From an uncultured Sphaerochaeta sp. (GTDB lineage Bacteria > Spirochaetota > Spirochaetia > Sphaerochaetales > Sphaerochaetaceae), in NCBI RefSeq assembly GCF_963667405.1, contig NZ_OY763408.1, forward strand, positions 186,001 to 250,000: DNA of 64,000 nucleotides, written 5' to 3'. A program made the translations under genes and the position numbers. A model generated the notes under the pieces. That model was not told the DNA's origin. It saw only the letters and a program-made list of their open reading frames with translations, and did no database searches. Position 1 is the stretch's first letter. Each line of letters begins with the position of its first letter. Shown here piece by piece: positions 52,006-60,107 of the stretch.

Positions 52006-53082
52006 TCAGTTGCACGTTCTCCAGACCCGCAGGAACGCATCGGTTTGCCCGTTCCATGTCCGGTCAGGCTCTCCTGCATCCGAGAGCAGGCATCCCAGCA
52101 TGCCATACAGGCTTTCGCGCGGGTAGCGATACGAGATCTTTCCGAGCTTGGCCTGTTTCACCGCATTTCTCACCAGCTTGGCAGCGGTATGCTGTTCCCG
52201 CTCGCGTAGAAACGTGTCGTGTGCATACGCCCCTATGTCGGACCAGCGTTTGCCGGTCCGCTCAGCCTCCGTATGCAGCAGGACCTGCACCCATAGGTTT
52301 GCCATGCTGAGCAGTTGCTCCAGGGTAGGTTGCTCGATCGACTTGTCGGGATTGATCTTGAAAGCGGCCGCTTCCTGATAGAGAGGGACGATGAGGGGGG
52401 AGGGAAGATCCTGCAATGTGCTCACCTGCTCTGTGCGATATGAAAGTGGTGGCTTGTACGCTGACGAGGCAATGAGGAGGGCATCGCCCAGTGAGAGGGC
52501 GCACTTTTGGTAGTTGCGGCGGATGAAGTCAGGGTCGCTGAGCTCATGGTGTGCATCCTCCTGGCATGCATACCACTCCCTGATCGCCTGCAGCAAACCC
52601 GAGCCGCGGTTGAGCAGGAGCCTGAGGGACTCTATCTTGGGCAAAGGTTCTTTGATTGAAGGAGTCATGTGCTTGGTGAGGATGTCTTGTTGGCCGTACA
52701 TGACCTTGTGTCCATCCAGGAGGTCCTGCCACATCAGGGAGTGGGGGAGCTTGGAAAGGGAGGCAAGGCTGAGCGGCTTGCCGACATCCACCTCAATGTG
52801 GAGTCGCTGTTCGAACTGTTTGGTGACATTGCGTGTGTCCGGGGGAAGCTCCATGGCTTTGTCGGTAACCACAAACAGGTCAAAGTCATTGTACGGGTGC
52901 TCCGTCCCCTCGATCAGGACACAGGCCCCTTCCCCTCTGCCGTACCCGCCACCCAGGATCACCGCCAGGCAGTGGCCGTCGAAGGTGGCTGCCAAGCGCA
53001 CTCCCAGCTCGTTGAGTGTTTCGGCAAGGAATGCTTCGAATGCAGGAGACCCTGCCCAGGAGTACCGCTTGTGTTCAGTCAT
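52006..53082 (-). CDS. nucleotidyltransferase-fold protein in the polysaccharide locus
   Basis: A 358-residue soluble protein. Residues 45-52 (GGYGRGEG region) and Asp66/Asp68 (YNDFDLFV) plus Asp99 (LHIEVDVG) make a complete polymerase-beta-type nucleotidyltransferase triad. The remainder is helical (LHTEAERTGKRWSDIGAYA) without a family I recognise. It may modify a glycan precursor, a protein or a nucleotide. It is the last gene of the minus-strand operon STAS-phosphoesterase-GT2-this gene, and overlaps the GT2 gene by 8 bases. Confidence 0.72.
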   Translation of the reverse strand: MTEHKRYSWAGSPAFEAFLAETLNELGVRLAATFDGHCLAVILGGGYGRGEGACVLIEGTEHPYNDFDLFVVTDKAMELPPDTRNVTKQFEQRLHIEVDVGKPLSLASLSKLPHSLMWQDLLDGHKVMYGQQDILTKHMTPSIKEPLPKIESLRLLLNRGSGLLQAIREWYACQEDAHHELSDPDFIRRNYQKCALSLGDALLIASSAYKPPLSYRTEQVSTLQDLPSPLIVPLYQEAAAFKINPDKSIEQPTLEQLLSMANLWVQVLLHTEAERTGKRWSDIGAYAHDTFLREREQHTAAKLVRNAVKQAKLGKISYRYPRESLYGMLGCLLSDAGEPDRTWNGQTDAFLRVWRTCN

Positions 53083-53950
53083 GGTGTTCCCGCTCCTTCA
53101 AGCCTTGGAGAAAGCCTTTGCGCCGTCCAAGCAGCTGGCTCATCCGTAGATAGGGTGATTCGTACAGCAACGATGGCTTCTTGTGTTTCAGCGCATACAT
53201 CCAGTCACTCTTCAGCTGACGGAGGAAAGGGAGCAGTGAGTACCGCAGCAGCGAGCGTTCCCAGCCTGACCAGGTGAAAATCTGTGCCTCAGCCCTGCCT
53301 TCCCCCCGGTGACGACGGTAAAACTGCCTTGCCGTATAGTTGTGGGAGTGGTAGACGGAACTCTCTTTCACATAGCGGATCTGGTTTCCAGCCTGTCTTG
53401 CACGCCAGGTCCAGTCAATGTCCTCAGAGTAGGTGATGTCGGTACGGAAGGGCATGGTTTGCCAGGTGCTCCGCCTGATTGCAGAGCTGGCCATGGAAAA
53501 ACAGTGCTTCCAGTACTGCTGGCGCTCCCCGTCCCCGAAGGTGTCCTCGGTATCCTTTGCAAAGAGGAGTTTGCAGTCAGGCCGGGGCAGCTGTCTGCCG
53601 AATACTGCACAGACCTGCCGATCTGCAAAGCCGGAGAGCAATCTTTCCAGCCAGAATTCATCCAGAGGGGTACAGTCGGAATTCAGGAACACTACAAAAG
53701 GCTGTGTTGGATCCGTCTCTTCCATCGCCCTGTTGAGCACTGCTCCGGGAATGTAGGTGCCCCTTGGTACCCGATGCACCTGAACGGGCTGCTCAGAGAG
53801 AAACTCGAGGGTTCCGTCGGTGGAGTCGTTGTCATAGACATGCACAGAAGCAGGGAGTGACTGCTTGAGCACCCACTTGAGGGTCTGGGTGAGGTAGGCC
53901 AGGTCGTTGTGACTGCGGATCACTACCGGGACGGCTGTTCGCTCAGACAT
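53075..53950 (-). CDS. GT2-family glycosyltransferase
   Basis: A 291-residue GT-A enzyme: PVVIRSHNDLAYLTQTLKWV, VYDNDSTDGTLEFL (first Asp pair), VFLNSDCTPLDEFWLERL (D-x-D position) and YSEDIDWTWRARQAGN (ED-x-D catalytic-base region). The C-terminal part resembles rhamnosyltransferase-type GT2s. It adds a sugar to the glycan with inversion. It overlaps the phosphoesterase gene by 28 bases and the nucleotidyltransferase gene by 8, so all three are co-expressed. Confidence 0.92.
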   Translation of the reverse strand: MSERTAVPVVIRSHNDLAYLTQTLKWVLKQSLPASVHVYDNDSTDGTLEFLSEQPVQVHRVPRGTYIPGAVLNRAMEETDPTQPFVVFLNSDCTPLDEFWLERLLSGFADRQVCAVFGRQLPRPDCKLLFAKDTEDTFGDGERQQYWKHCFSMASSAIRRSTWQTMPFRTDITYSEDIDWTWRARQAGNQIRYVKESSVYHSHNYTARQFYRRHRGEGRAEAQIFTWSGWERSLLRYSLLPFLRQLKSDWMYALKHKKPSLLYESPYLRMSQLLGRRKGFLQGLKEREHHD

Positions 53951-55110
53951 CGGTCGATCTCCCCTTTCATGATACCGAATAGGTCATCGAGGCGTTTGGG
54001 CCTGTGTGCATCAGGCACATTTGTCGCATAGGAGGCAACCGATGCATGGTGTTCCACCGCATAGCCGTGCATGCCTTTCAGAGGCCGTTCCCCCATGTGG
54101 CTGGGTACCAGCAGGACCCCAGGATTGAGGAGAAAGAATTCATCCCCGTAGCGGTTGTCGGGAAAATCGACGCCGTAGCGGGTTTTGGTCTCCTCATCGA
54201 GGAAGGAGCCGCAGTCGAGCGGGCTGAGTGCTTCGTGGATGATTTTCTTGGCATGAGGCTTGAGGTACCAGAAACGGGCCATGGTGGAGTCGTAGACTGC
54301 TGCAAAATCTTTCCCAAACACCAGGGGAGTCTGTTCGATGATGCTCATGAGGTCGCAGGTTTGTACGATATCGGTCATGCCATGGTCGGAGAAGAGGTGG
54401 ATCCGTACCTCCTCATACTGCTCGTGGGCTGTTTTGAGCAGGAGTTGCAGCTGCTGTTCATACCAGGCGATCTTTGCATCGACCTGGTCTGACACTGAGC
54501 CGTATTGATGGAGAATGGCATCCATGGAGGCCAGGTAGAGGTAGGCAAAGCGTACGTTGCGATTCGGATCGGCAAGCGCTTGGGACAGGGCGGCAAGGTT
54601 CTGTTGCTCAGCCGCTTTCCAATCGGAGAGAAAGAAGTCGAGGTTGTTCTTTCGTGCCCAATCCATGATGGTGGCACTGCCGCTGTTGATGCCTCCTTCT
54701 TGGTAGAGGTCCTTCTTCTCGGTGTAGTCGAAGAGGGGCAGCAGCTTGAAGGGCATGTTGTAGATGTTGAAGTAGCCGGTGTATCCCAGACGCCACTTCA
54801 GGATGCGGCTGGCAATGTTGCGGACCCTGCCTCGGCTGGAGAGTGCCTTCGGGACAAGACGCATCAGATGGATGAACGGACACCGCTTGAAGGGGGAGTG
54901 AGCAGGGTCGTAGGCGAAAAAGGAGAAGTGTCCGTGGTCACGGGGCATGAGGCCGGTAAGGATGGTCGGGTCGCAGGTGGAGCTGTACCCGAAGATGGTG
55001 CCCAAGCTTTGCTTGTGCTCCAGTACCTGGTCCAGAAATGGGTGGGTCTGCATCAGATCCCAACCAAAGGCATCAATGAAGATACAGAGACAGACCGACT
55101 TTTTTTTCAA
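53923..55110 (-). CDS. alkaline-phosphatase-superfamily phosphodiesterase/phosphotransferase
   Basis: A 395-residue protein resembling type I phosphodiesterases/nucleotide pyrophosphatases. Metal and nucleophile motifs are IFIDAFGWD (Asp13), YSSTCDPTILTG (candidate nucleophile Thr45 or Ser/Thr nearby), HLFSDHGM and GMHGYAVEHH. No signal peptide or clear membrane helix is visible, so it may act in the cytoplasm. The start is TTG 55110, as TAGGAG lies 10 bases upstream and later Mets would remove the first metal ligand. It follows the STAS gene by 12 bases. In a glycan locus it could add or remove phospho-substituents (inference). Confidence 0.83.
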   Translation of the reverse strand: MKKKSVCLCIFIDAFGWDLMQTHPFLDQVLEHKQSLGTIFGYSSTCDPTILTGLMPRDHGHFSFFAYDPAHSPFKRCPFIHLMRLVPKALSSRGRVRNIASRILKWRLGYTGYFNIYNMPFKLLPLFDYTEKKDLYQEGGINSGSATIMDWARKNNLDFFLSDWKAAEQQNLAALSQALADPNRNVRFAYLYLASMDAILHQYGSVSDQVDAKIAWYEQQLQLLLKTAHEQYEEVRIHLFSDHGMTDIVQTCDLMSIIEQTPLVFGKDFAAVYDSTMARFWYLKPHAKKIIHEALSPLDCGSFLDEETKTRYGVDFPDNRYGDEFFLLNPGVLLVPSHMGERPLKGMHGYAVEHHASVASYATNVPDAHRPKRLDDLFGIMKGEIDRCLSEQPSR

Positions 55111-55122
55111 AACAGCGTGCTC

Positions 55123-55455
55123 CTATGAGGGAAAGGAAGCAAGGGCCTCTTCACGGGAGTTGTACACTTCCATGATCTGGTGCAATCGGACCAATTCGAA
55201 CAGGACGCGAACCGGCTTGGTGACGTTGCACAGCTTCAGTTCCCCCTCTTTCTGGTTGAGTCGCTTGAGGGCGAAGAGCAAGACCCCGAGGCCTGTACTG
55301 TCGATGAATGTGATTGAGGAAAGATCGATCACCATGGTCTTGGTATTCTCCAGATGGCCTTCCAAAGCCGCCTTGAACTCCTTCGCATTCGATGCGGTGA
55401 GGGTGGTTATCTCTGGCACCACTACCAATGCCTGTGGTTCCTGAATGGTTTTCAT
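55123..55455 (-). CDS. STAS-domain anti-sigma-factor antagonist-like protein
   Basis: A 110-residue single STAS domain. The conserved phosphoacceptor is Ser53 in TFIDSTGLGVLL; the strand MVIDLSSITFID before it and the helix KEFKAALEGHL are typical of SpoIIAA/RsbV. In partner switching a kinase phosphorylates this Ser and a PP2C phosphatase removes it, changing what the protein binds. GGAGGAATTGCT precedes the ATG. It is the first gene of the operon with the phosphoesterase, GT2 and nucleotidyltransferase. The PP2C/kinase candidate lies at 60079-62484. No sigma factor is in view. Confidence 0.93.
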   Translation of the reverse strand: MKTIQEPQALVVVPEITTLTASNAKEFKAALEGHLENTKTMVIDLSSITFIDSTGLGVLLFALKRLNQKEGELKLCNVTKPVRVLFELVRLHQIMEVYNSREEALASFPS

Positions 55456-55533
55456 AGCAATTCCTCCGGTTTGTACAGCACGTTGTCTCCCTCATCATAT
55501 GCCAGAATCACAAAAACAGATAGACCCAAATGT

Positions 55534-55562
55534 TTGCTTTCTCCGCCTCCTCCCTCTATAGT
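55534..55562 (+). promoter_or_regulatory. putative leaderless promoter of the GH9 gene
   Basis: TTGCTT (55534-55539), a 17-base spacer and TATAGT (55557-55562) are followed by exactly 6 bases and the ATG at 55569. No ribosome-binding site is visible. Confidence 0.5.
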
Positions 55563-55568
55563 GATGCT

Positions 55569-57770
55569 ATGGTTTTCCGACGATTGGCCATCCTGATGGT
55601 TCTCACGCTCTTCGTTCCTGTTCTGCTCTGCTCCCAACCGTTTGTGGAGCGGTATTTCCCTGCAAAACAGAGGGCAATGGATTTCGAGCCACAGCTTTCC
55701 GTCCATATGGCAAGCGCTCAGGTGGTGGTGGTCAGTTTTACCGATGGCTTTCAGGGCCTGGAAACCGATCCATTGGCAAGCCGGAGCTCCGATTGGAGCA
55801 TCAATGGGAAGGAACCTCTTGCTGTGCATCATGCCTCGGCATCTGTCAATGAGCTGCCCAAGCAGAAGGATGGATCCTACCCGGTGGAAAGACGGTACTC
55901 GCTCTTTCTTGAACTGGAAGGGCCGTTGGAAAACCTGCATTCCTATGCGATAGACGGGCCGTTCGGAGCCCTCTCCTTCGTGTTTGATGAGAAGAAGATG
56001 TTCAATGAATCGATCAAGGTGAACCAGGTCGGCTACCATCCTGACAGCATGGTACGGTATGCAAACCTCGGTATCTTTCTTGGGGACGGAGGGTCGCGCA
56101 AGGTTGCTCCGGATCTCCCCTATTTCGTGCTTGATGAGAATGACCGGGTCGTGTACTCGGGGAGGGTTGCGTACCGTGGGGATGATACTGAGGTCGGTGA
56201 AGATACCATCAGCAGCGGTGAGTATGTCTATCGACTTGACTTGGCCGAAGTACCCCCCGGAGGTCCCTACCGGATCCACATCCCCCAATGGGGTGTTTCT
56301 CATCCCTTCTCGATCTCCTACGAAGCGGTGGACACGATTGCCACCACCTACCTCCGTGGTCTCTACCACCAACGCTGCGGTACAGCCCTCACCCTGCCCT
56401 ATACGCGGTATGAGCGTGAGGCGTGTCACACCGAAGCAGCGCTGACCAGAACCTCCTGGGAGACGTACCCGGCCATCGAGGTAACCAAAGCCGACCCCAT
56501 CATATCCATCTCCGGAGGGCATCACGATGCCGGAGACTTTGACCGTCGTCCGTACCACACCGTGGTCCCCATCATGCTGCTCGGGTATCTGGAGGCTTTC
56601 CCCTCTCACTTCCTGGATGGCCAGGCTTCCATTCCCGAGTCAGGCAATGGTCTGCCCGACCTGTTGGATGAGGCCCTTTGGGCGATACGGGGGTGGGAGA
56701 GCCTGCAGATCACCGATTCGACGGATCCCTCCTTCGGAATGGTCATGGCAGGAACCGAGGCAAACGGCCATCCTGAGTACGGGGTGGTGCAAGCCGATAC
56801 TGATACACTGAAGTATGGGACCTGGGATGTCGATGATGAGACAACCCTGTACGTAGCCGGTATGATGGCACATGCCTCCCGTCTGCTCACCGGATATGGG
56901 CCTTCCTGGCAGGCCAGATCCCGGGAGCTGTATGAGAAGTCGCTCTTGGCTTGGGAAGCAAGCCATGAGAATGCCACCCAAACCACGGCACATCTGTACG
57001 CTTCCCTGCAGCTGTTTCTTGCAAGCCCACCAGAGCGGGCACCGGAGTTTCACCAAGCTTTTGCCGACGATGCCCGTTTCATCCTGATCGAGGATGGAAG
57101 CTGGCCCGAGCAGTACCGGCCGGGCAATATCCGTGCAACCTGTCACACCTTCCACTTCTCCAGCTATCTGCTGGCCAACAAGGATGTCGATGAGACTCTG
57201 CAGGATGCCCTTGTCGCTCTGGTCTTCGAGCAAGCAGAGCAAGGTGGGTACATGGGCTTCTCAGCTGAAGAGGCGTTCTATCCGCAGGGGGTCACCAAGT
57301 CCTACGGGTGGGGCGCCGCTACAGCCCAGGGCCGGTATGCGGATGTCCACGCCTTTGCCTACCGACTGGCAGAAACAGAAGAAGAGAAGGCAAGGCAATT
57401 TGCCATCCTCAGCCAGTACAGCGACTATGCCCTGGGTTTGAATCCTCTGGGCATGAGTTTTGTCACCGGACTGGGATCAGTCCAGCCGGCAAGCCCCCTG
57501 CATCTGGATTCCTGGCCTGCCATCGAACGTGGTTTGGGCCCCGTTCCGGGTATCCTGATCTACGGCCCGTCGAGCGAACGAAGCAATGCTGACTACCAGA
57601 AGGTTGTTTCCGATACGCTCTACCCGGTTTGGGAGAACATGCCCCAGCAACGAAGATGGGCGGACGGTTGGTCGCTGGTGAACAACAACGAGTTCACCAT
57701 CTGGGAGACGATGGTCTGGAATATTGCCCTTTCGGGGGTGCTGAACACCCACCCTGTCAGCGGCCGATGA
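55569..57770 (+). CDS. glycoside hydrolase family 9 endoglucanase-like enzyme
   Basis: A 733-residue exported enzyme: signal peptide (RRLAILMVLTLFVPVLLCS), an N-terminal extension, a CelD-type Ig-like domain (FNESIKVNQVGYHPDS onwards) and a GH9 catalytic (alpha/alpha)6 barrel. The catalytic Asp pair lies in SGGHHDAGDFDRRPY (about residue 318) and the acid Glu near the end in VNNNEFTIWETM. GH9 enzymes cleave beta-1,4-glucans with inversion. No cellulose-binding module is attached. Its place inside a polysaccharide locus suggests it trims or releases the locus's own beta-glucan-like polymer, as BcsZ does for cellulose, rather than degrading food cellulose (inference). The end overlaps the convergent acyltransferase gene by 14 bases. 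Confidence 0.9.
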   Translation: MVFRRLAILMVLTLFVPVLLCSQPFVERYFPAKQRAMDFEPQLSVHMASAQVVVVSFTDGFQGLETDPLASRSSDWSINGKEPLAVHHASASVNELPKQKDGSYPVERRYSLFLELEGPLENLHSYAIDGPFGALSFVFDEKKMFNESIKVNQVGYHPDSMVRYANLGIFLGDGGSRKVAPDLPYFVLDENDRVVYSGRVAYRGDDTEVGEDTISSGEYVYRLDLAEVPPGGPYRIHIPQWGVSHPFSISYEAVDTIATTYLRGLYHQRCGTALTLPYTRYEREACHTEAALTRTSWETYPAIEVTKADPIISISGGHHDAGDFDRRPYHTVVPIMLLGYLEAFPSHFLDGQASIPESGNGLPDLLDEALWAIRGWESLQITDSTDPSFGMVMAGTEANGHPEYGVVQADTDTLKYGTWDVDDETTLYVAGMMAHASRLLTGYGPSWQARSRELYEKSLLAWEASHENATQTTAHLYASLQLFLASPPERAPEFHQAFADDARFILIEDGSWPEQYRPGNIRATCHTFHFSSYLLANKDVDETLQDALVALVFEQAEQGGYMGFSAEEAFYPQGVTKSYGWGAATAQGRYADVHAFAYRLAETEEEKARQFAILSQYSDYALGLNPLGMSFVTGLGSVQPASPLHLDSWPAIERGLGPVPGILIYGPSSERSNADYQKVVSDTLYPVWENMPQQRRWADGWSLVNNNEFTIWETMVWNIALSGVLNTHPVSGR

Positions 57771-58851
57771 TCTTTTTCAGCTTTGCCCGCAACGTATTGC
57801 CATGGATGCGCAGGTGGTAGGACTCAACCATCGATTTTGACCAGAGCTTCTTGTACTCAAGGTACTCGCCCCCAAACTCAATTCTCTGGTACTGCTTTTG
57901 GTAGGAGTCCTGGATGATTTCCGAGAGAATGGCATTGCCCGGCGACCAGTCTGCATACTTACGGTTGTAGGAGCCGAAGAGCATGTGAACCGAGCCGCGG
58001 TAGACCAGATTCAGTTCAAAGGCGATGAGGGTATGATCTGCATGCAGGGTACAGAGGTCCAGCATGCCTTTGCCCAGGAAGGTGTGGGCGACCTGGGTGT
58101 AGAACGATTTGAGATGCTCCAAGGCATTCGCTTCGGCCAAGGCTTCGGCCTGCCAGCTGGTATCGAAGAGGGCCATCACTTCCTCCAACACGAAAGCAAA
58201 ACTGCTCTTTGCGTAATCTGCTTCGCATTGGTACCGCTTGAATGCGTAGTCCGGATACTGTTCCCAGAGCTTGCGGGTGTAGCGGCGGATGCGTTTTCGG
58301 TGGCCTTGGGTGCGCTGGTCAAGGTACTCCACCCATGTTCCTTCCAAGGGAAAATAGGGCTGCTCATTGAACTGTTGCAAAAGAGAGGGGATCGACCGGC
58401 TTGCCAACAGTTCCGATATGGTGGCCAGGTTTCCGCCCTGTGCATCGAGTTTGAAAAAGTCAAAGGAGTCCACCGGCACGTCAATCGCCTGTATCAGGGC
58501 TTCGATCGCCAACGCTGTGGCCAGCGGTTCCGGTCCAAGGAAGGGGGTGATGCGCTGTGCATTGAAATCTACGGTGCGCACGACCACCCGCTTGCCCAGC
58601 TTTCCCGGTTCCTCCGTGAGGCGAAACACCCCCATCGAGCAGAGCGTTCCCATCTGGTCGAGAAAGCGGCAGGGCAGGATGCGTTCTTCCCTTGCATACA
58701 GGGAGATCCCGATCTCGATCCATTCGAGGTGGTCAAATGCACTGGCGAATGGGGTGTGCTCCAACAGGGTGTTCCAATCAGATCTGAACGCTGTATCAGG
58801 CGGCCAGGAATCGATGTGAACGGTCAACTCCTGTCGTACATCCTGTGTCAT
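57757..58851 (-). CDS. CelD/BcsL-type (FemAB-like) GNAT acyltransferase
   Basis: A 364-residue double-GNAT protein of the type annotated as CelD/BcsL or FemAB-like. Characteristic stretches are the basic helix HRKRIRRYTRKLWEQY, LCTLHADHTLIAFELNLVY, and the conserved ending LFGSYNRKYADWSPGNAIL, then IEFGGEYLEYKKLW. Relatives in exopolysaccharide loci are thought to acylate sugars or use aminoacyl-tRNA-like donors; the donor here is unknown. GGAG lies 9 bases before the ATG. It is divergent from the GT4 gene at 58914 and convergent with GH9. Confidence 0.85.
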   Translation of the reverse strand: MTQDVRQELTVHIDSWPPDTAFRSDWNTLLEHTPFASAFDHLEWIEIGISLYAREERILPCRFLDQMGTLCSMGVFRLTEEPGKLGKRVVVRTVDFNAQRITPFLGPEPLATALAIEALIQAIDVPVDSFDFFKLDAQGGNLATISELLASRSIPSLLQQFNEQPYFPLEGTWVEYLDQRTQGHRKRIRRYTRKLWEQYPDYAFKRYQCEADYAKSSFAFVLEEVMALFDTSWQAEALAEANALEHLKSFYTQVAHTFLGKGMLDLCTLHADHTLIAFELNLVYRGSVHMLFGSYNRKYADWSPGNAILSEIIQDSYQKQYQRIEFGGEYLEYKKLWSKSMVESYHLRIHGNTLRAKLKKIIGR

Positions 58852-58878
58852 GAATCTTGACTCCTTACTCGAACTTCC

Positions 58879-58907
58879 TTGGCATCCATACTACCATGGT
58901 TTACACT
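58879..58907 (+). promoter_or_regulatory. leaderless-type promoter of the GT4 gene at 58914
   Basis: TTGGCA (58879-58884), a 17-base spacer and TACACT (58902-58907) are followed by exactly 6 bases and ATG 58914. It is the clearest case in the window: good hexamers, ideal spacing and no Shine-Dalgarno. Confidence 0.55.
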
Positions 58908-58913
58908 GTTTGC

Positions 58914-60107
58914 ATGAAGATTTTGATCGTGTCGAACCTGTTTCCCCCTATGGTTCTGGGTGGCTATGAGATTCTCTGCCACCAAGTGGTGCGTTCGCTA
59001 AAGGCCTTGGGCCATACGGTGACGGTGCTGACCAGTGATGAGGGGGGCCATGCATCAACCGCTTCGGTTGTCCGCACCCTCAAGGTCTTCCAGAGCTTTG
59101 ACAAGAAGGTCGAATCTTCCATGCGGAGAGAGAAGCTCAGGACAGCGAGACACAACAGGCAGGCGACCAAGGCCCTGCTTGATGCCGAATCCTTCGATGT
59201 CATCTTCCTGTGGAGCATGCTCCGTCTCACTCCCTCATGTGCCCAAGCAGCAGAACAATCCGGCACTGCTGTGGTGTATACCTTCAATGATGAGCATCCT
59301 GCAGGCTATTTGCCGGCACCCTTTTCTGCCAATCCCCGTGCATTCGTCCGGTGGGCTCTCGATGCAACCTTCTTTCGGTCCCTGACCAACCGCTCACTGC
59401 ACTTCTCTTGCACCACCTGCATCAGCAAGCTCCTGAAGGAGAATCTGCGCAAGGCAGGGCTTCCTATCCAAGAAAGTGAGGTCATCTACCAAGGCATTCC
59501 CCTTGAGCAGTTTCCCAAGCGGGCTGGAAGCGCGTTGCCTTCCGGTCCGATCAGGTTGCTCTATGCAGGCCAGCTCCACTCCTACAAGGGAGTGCACACA
59601 TTGCTGGAGGCTTTGGCGCTCCTGCACGATCCAACACGTTGGATGTGCTCCATTGCAGGAAGCGGGACACCCGCCTATGAGCAGCAGTTGATCGGGCAGG
59701 CCTCCCGCCTTCCCATGCCGGTGAAGTTTTTGGGCAGGGTTGCACACGAGCAGATGAGCAGTGTTTACCAGGACTGTGATGTGCTGGTGTTCCCCTCCAT
59801 CTGGCCTGAGCCGTTCGGACTCACCCACCTTGAGGCGATGGCAAGCGGACTTGTGGTAGTGAGTACCGTCAACGGGGGGCAAGGGGAGTTTCTCAAGGAC
59901 AATGAGAATGCGCTGACCTTTCCCCCTTCCGATGCCAAGGCCCTGGCAAGCCAGCTTGAGCGTCTTGCAATCGAGGAAGGTCTCTACCCTCGGTTAGCCG
60001 AGTCAGGACGCAAAACGGTGGAGGATGGCTTCACCTTCGGCCGCTATGTCTCTGATCTGGTTGAGTTGTTGGAGAAGGCTAGAACTCAGCATCGATCGAA
60101 GCAATGA
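58914..60107 (+). CDS. GT4-family glycosyltransferase
   Basis: A 397-residue GT-B enzyme from ATG 58914 (KILIVSNLFPPMVLGGYEIL), supported by family N-termini; an ATG at 58857 adds non-family residues. Donor-domain motifs are LLYAGQLHSYKGVHTLLEAL and SIWPEPFGLTHLEAMASGLV (E-x7-E). It adds a further sugar to the polymer. Its last 29 bases overlap the convergent PP2C gene. Confidence 0.92.
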   Translation: MKILIVSNLFPPMVLGGYEILCHQVVRSLKALGHTVTVLTSDEGGHASTASVVRTLKVFQSFDKKVESSMRREKLRTARHNRQATKALLDAESFDVIFLWSMLRLTPSCAQAAEQSGTAVVYTFNDEHPAGYLPAPFSANPRAFVRWALDATFFRSLTNRSLHFSCTTCISKLLKENLRKAGLPIQESEVIYQGIPLEQFPKRAGSALPSGPIRLLYAGQLHSYKGVHTLLEALALLHDPTRWMCSIAGSGTPAYEQQLIGQASRLPMPVKFLGRVAHEQMSSVYQDCDVLVFPSIWPEPFGLTHLEAMASGLVVVSTVNGGQGEFLKDNENALTFPPSDAKALASQLERLAIEEGLYPRLAESGRKTVEDGFTFGRYVSDLVELLEKARTQHRSKQ

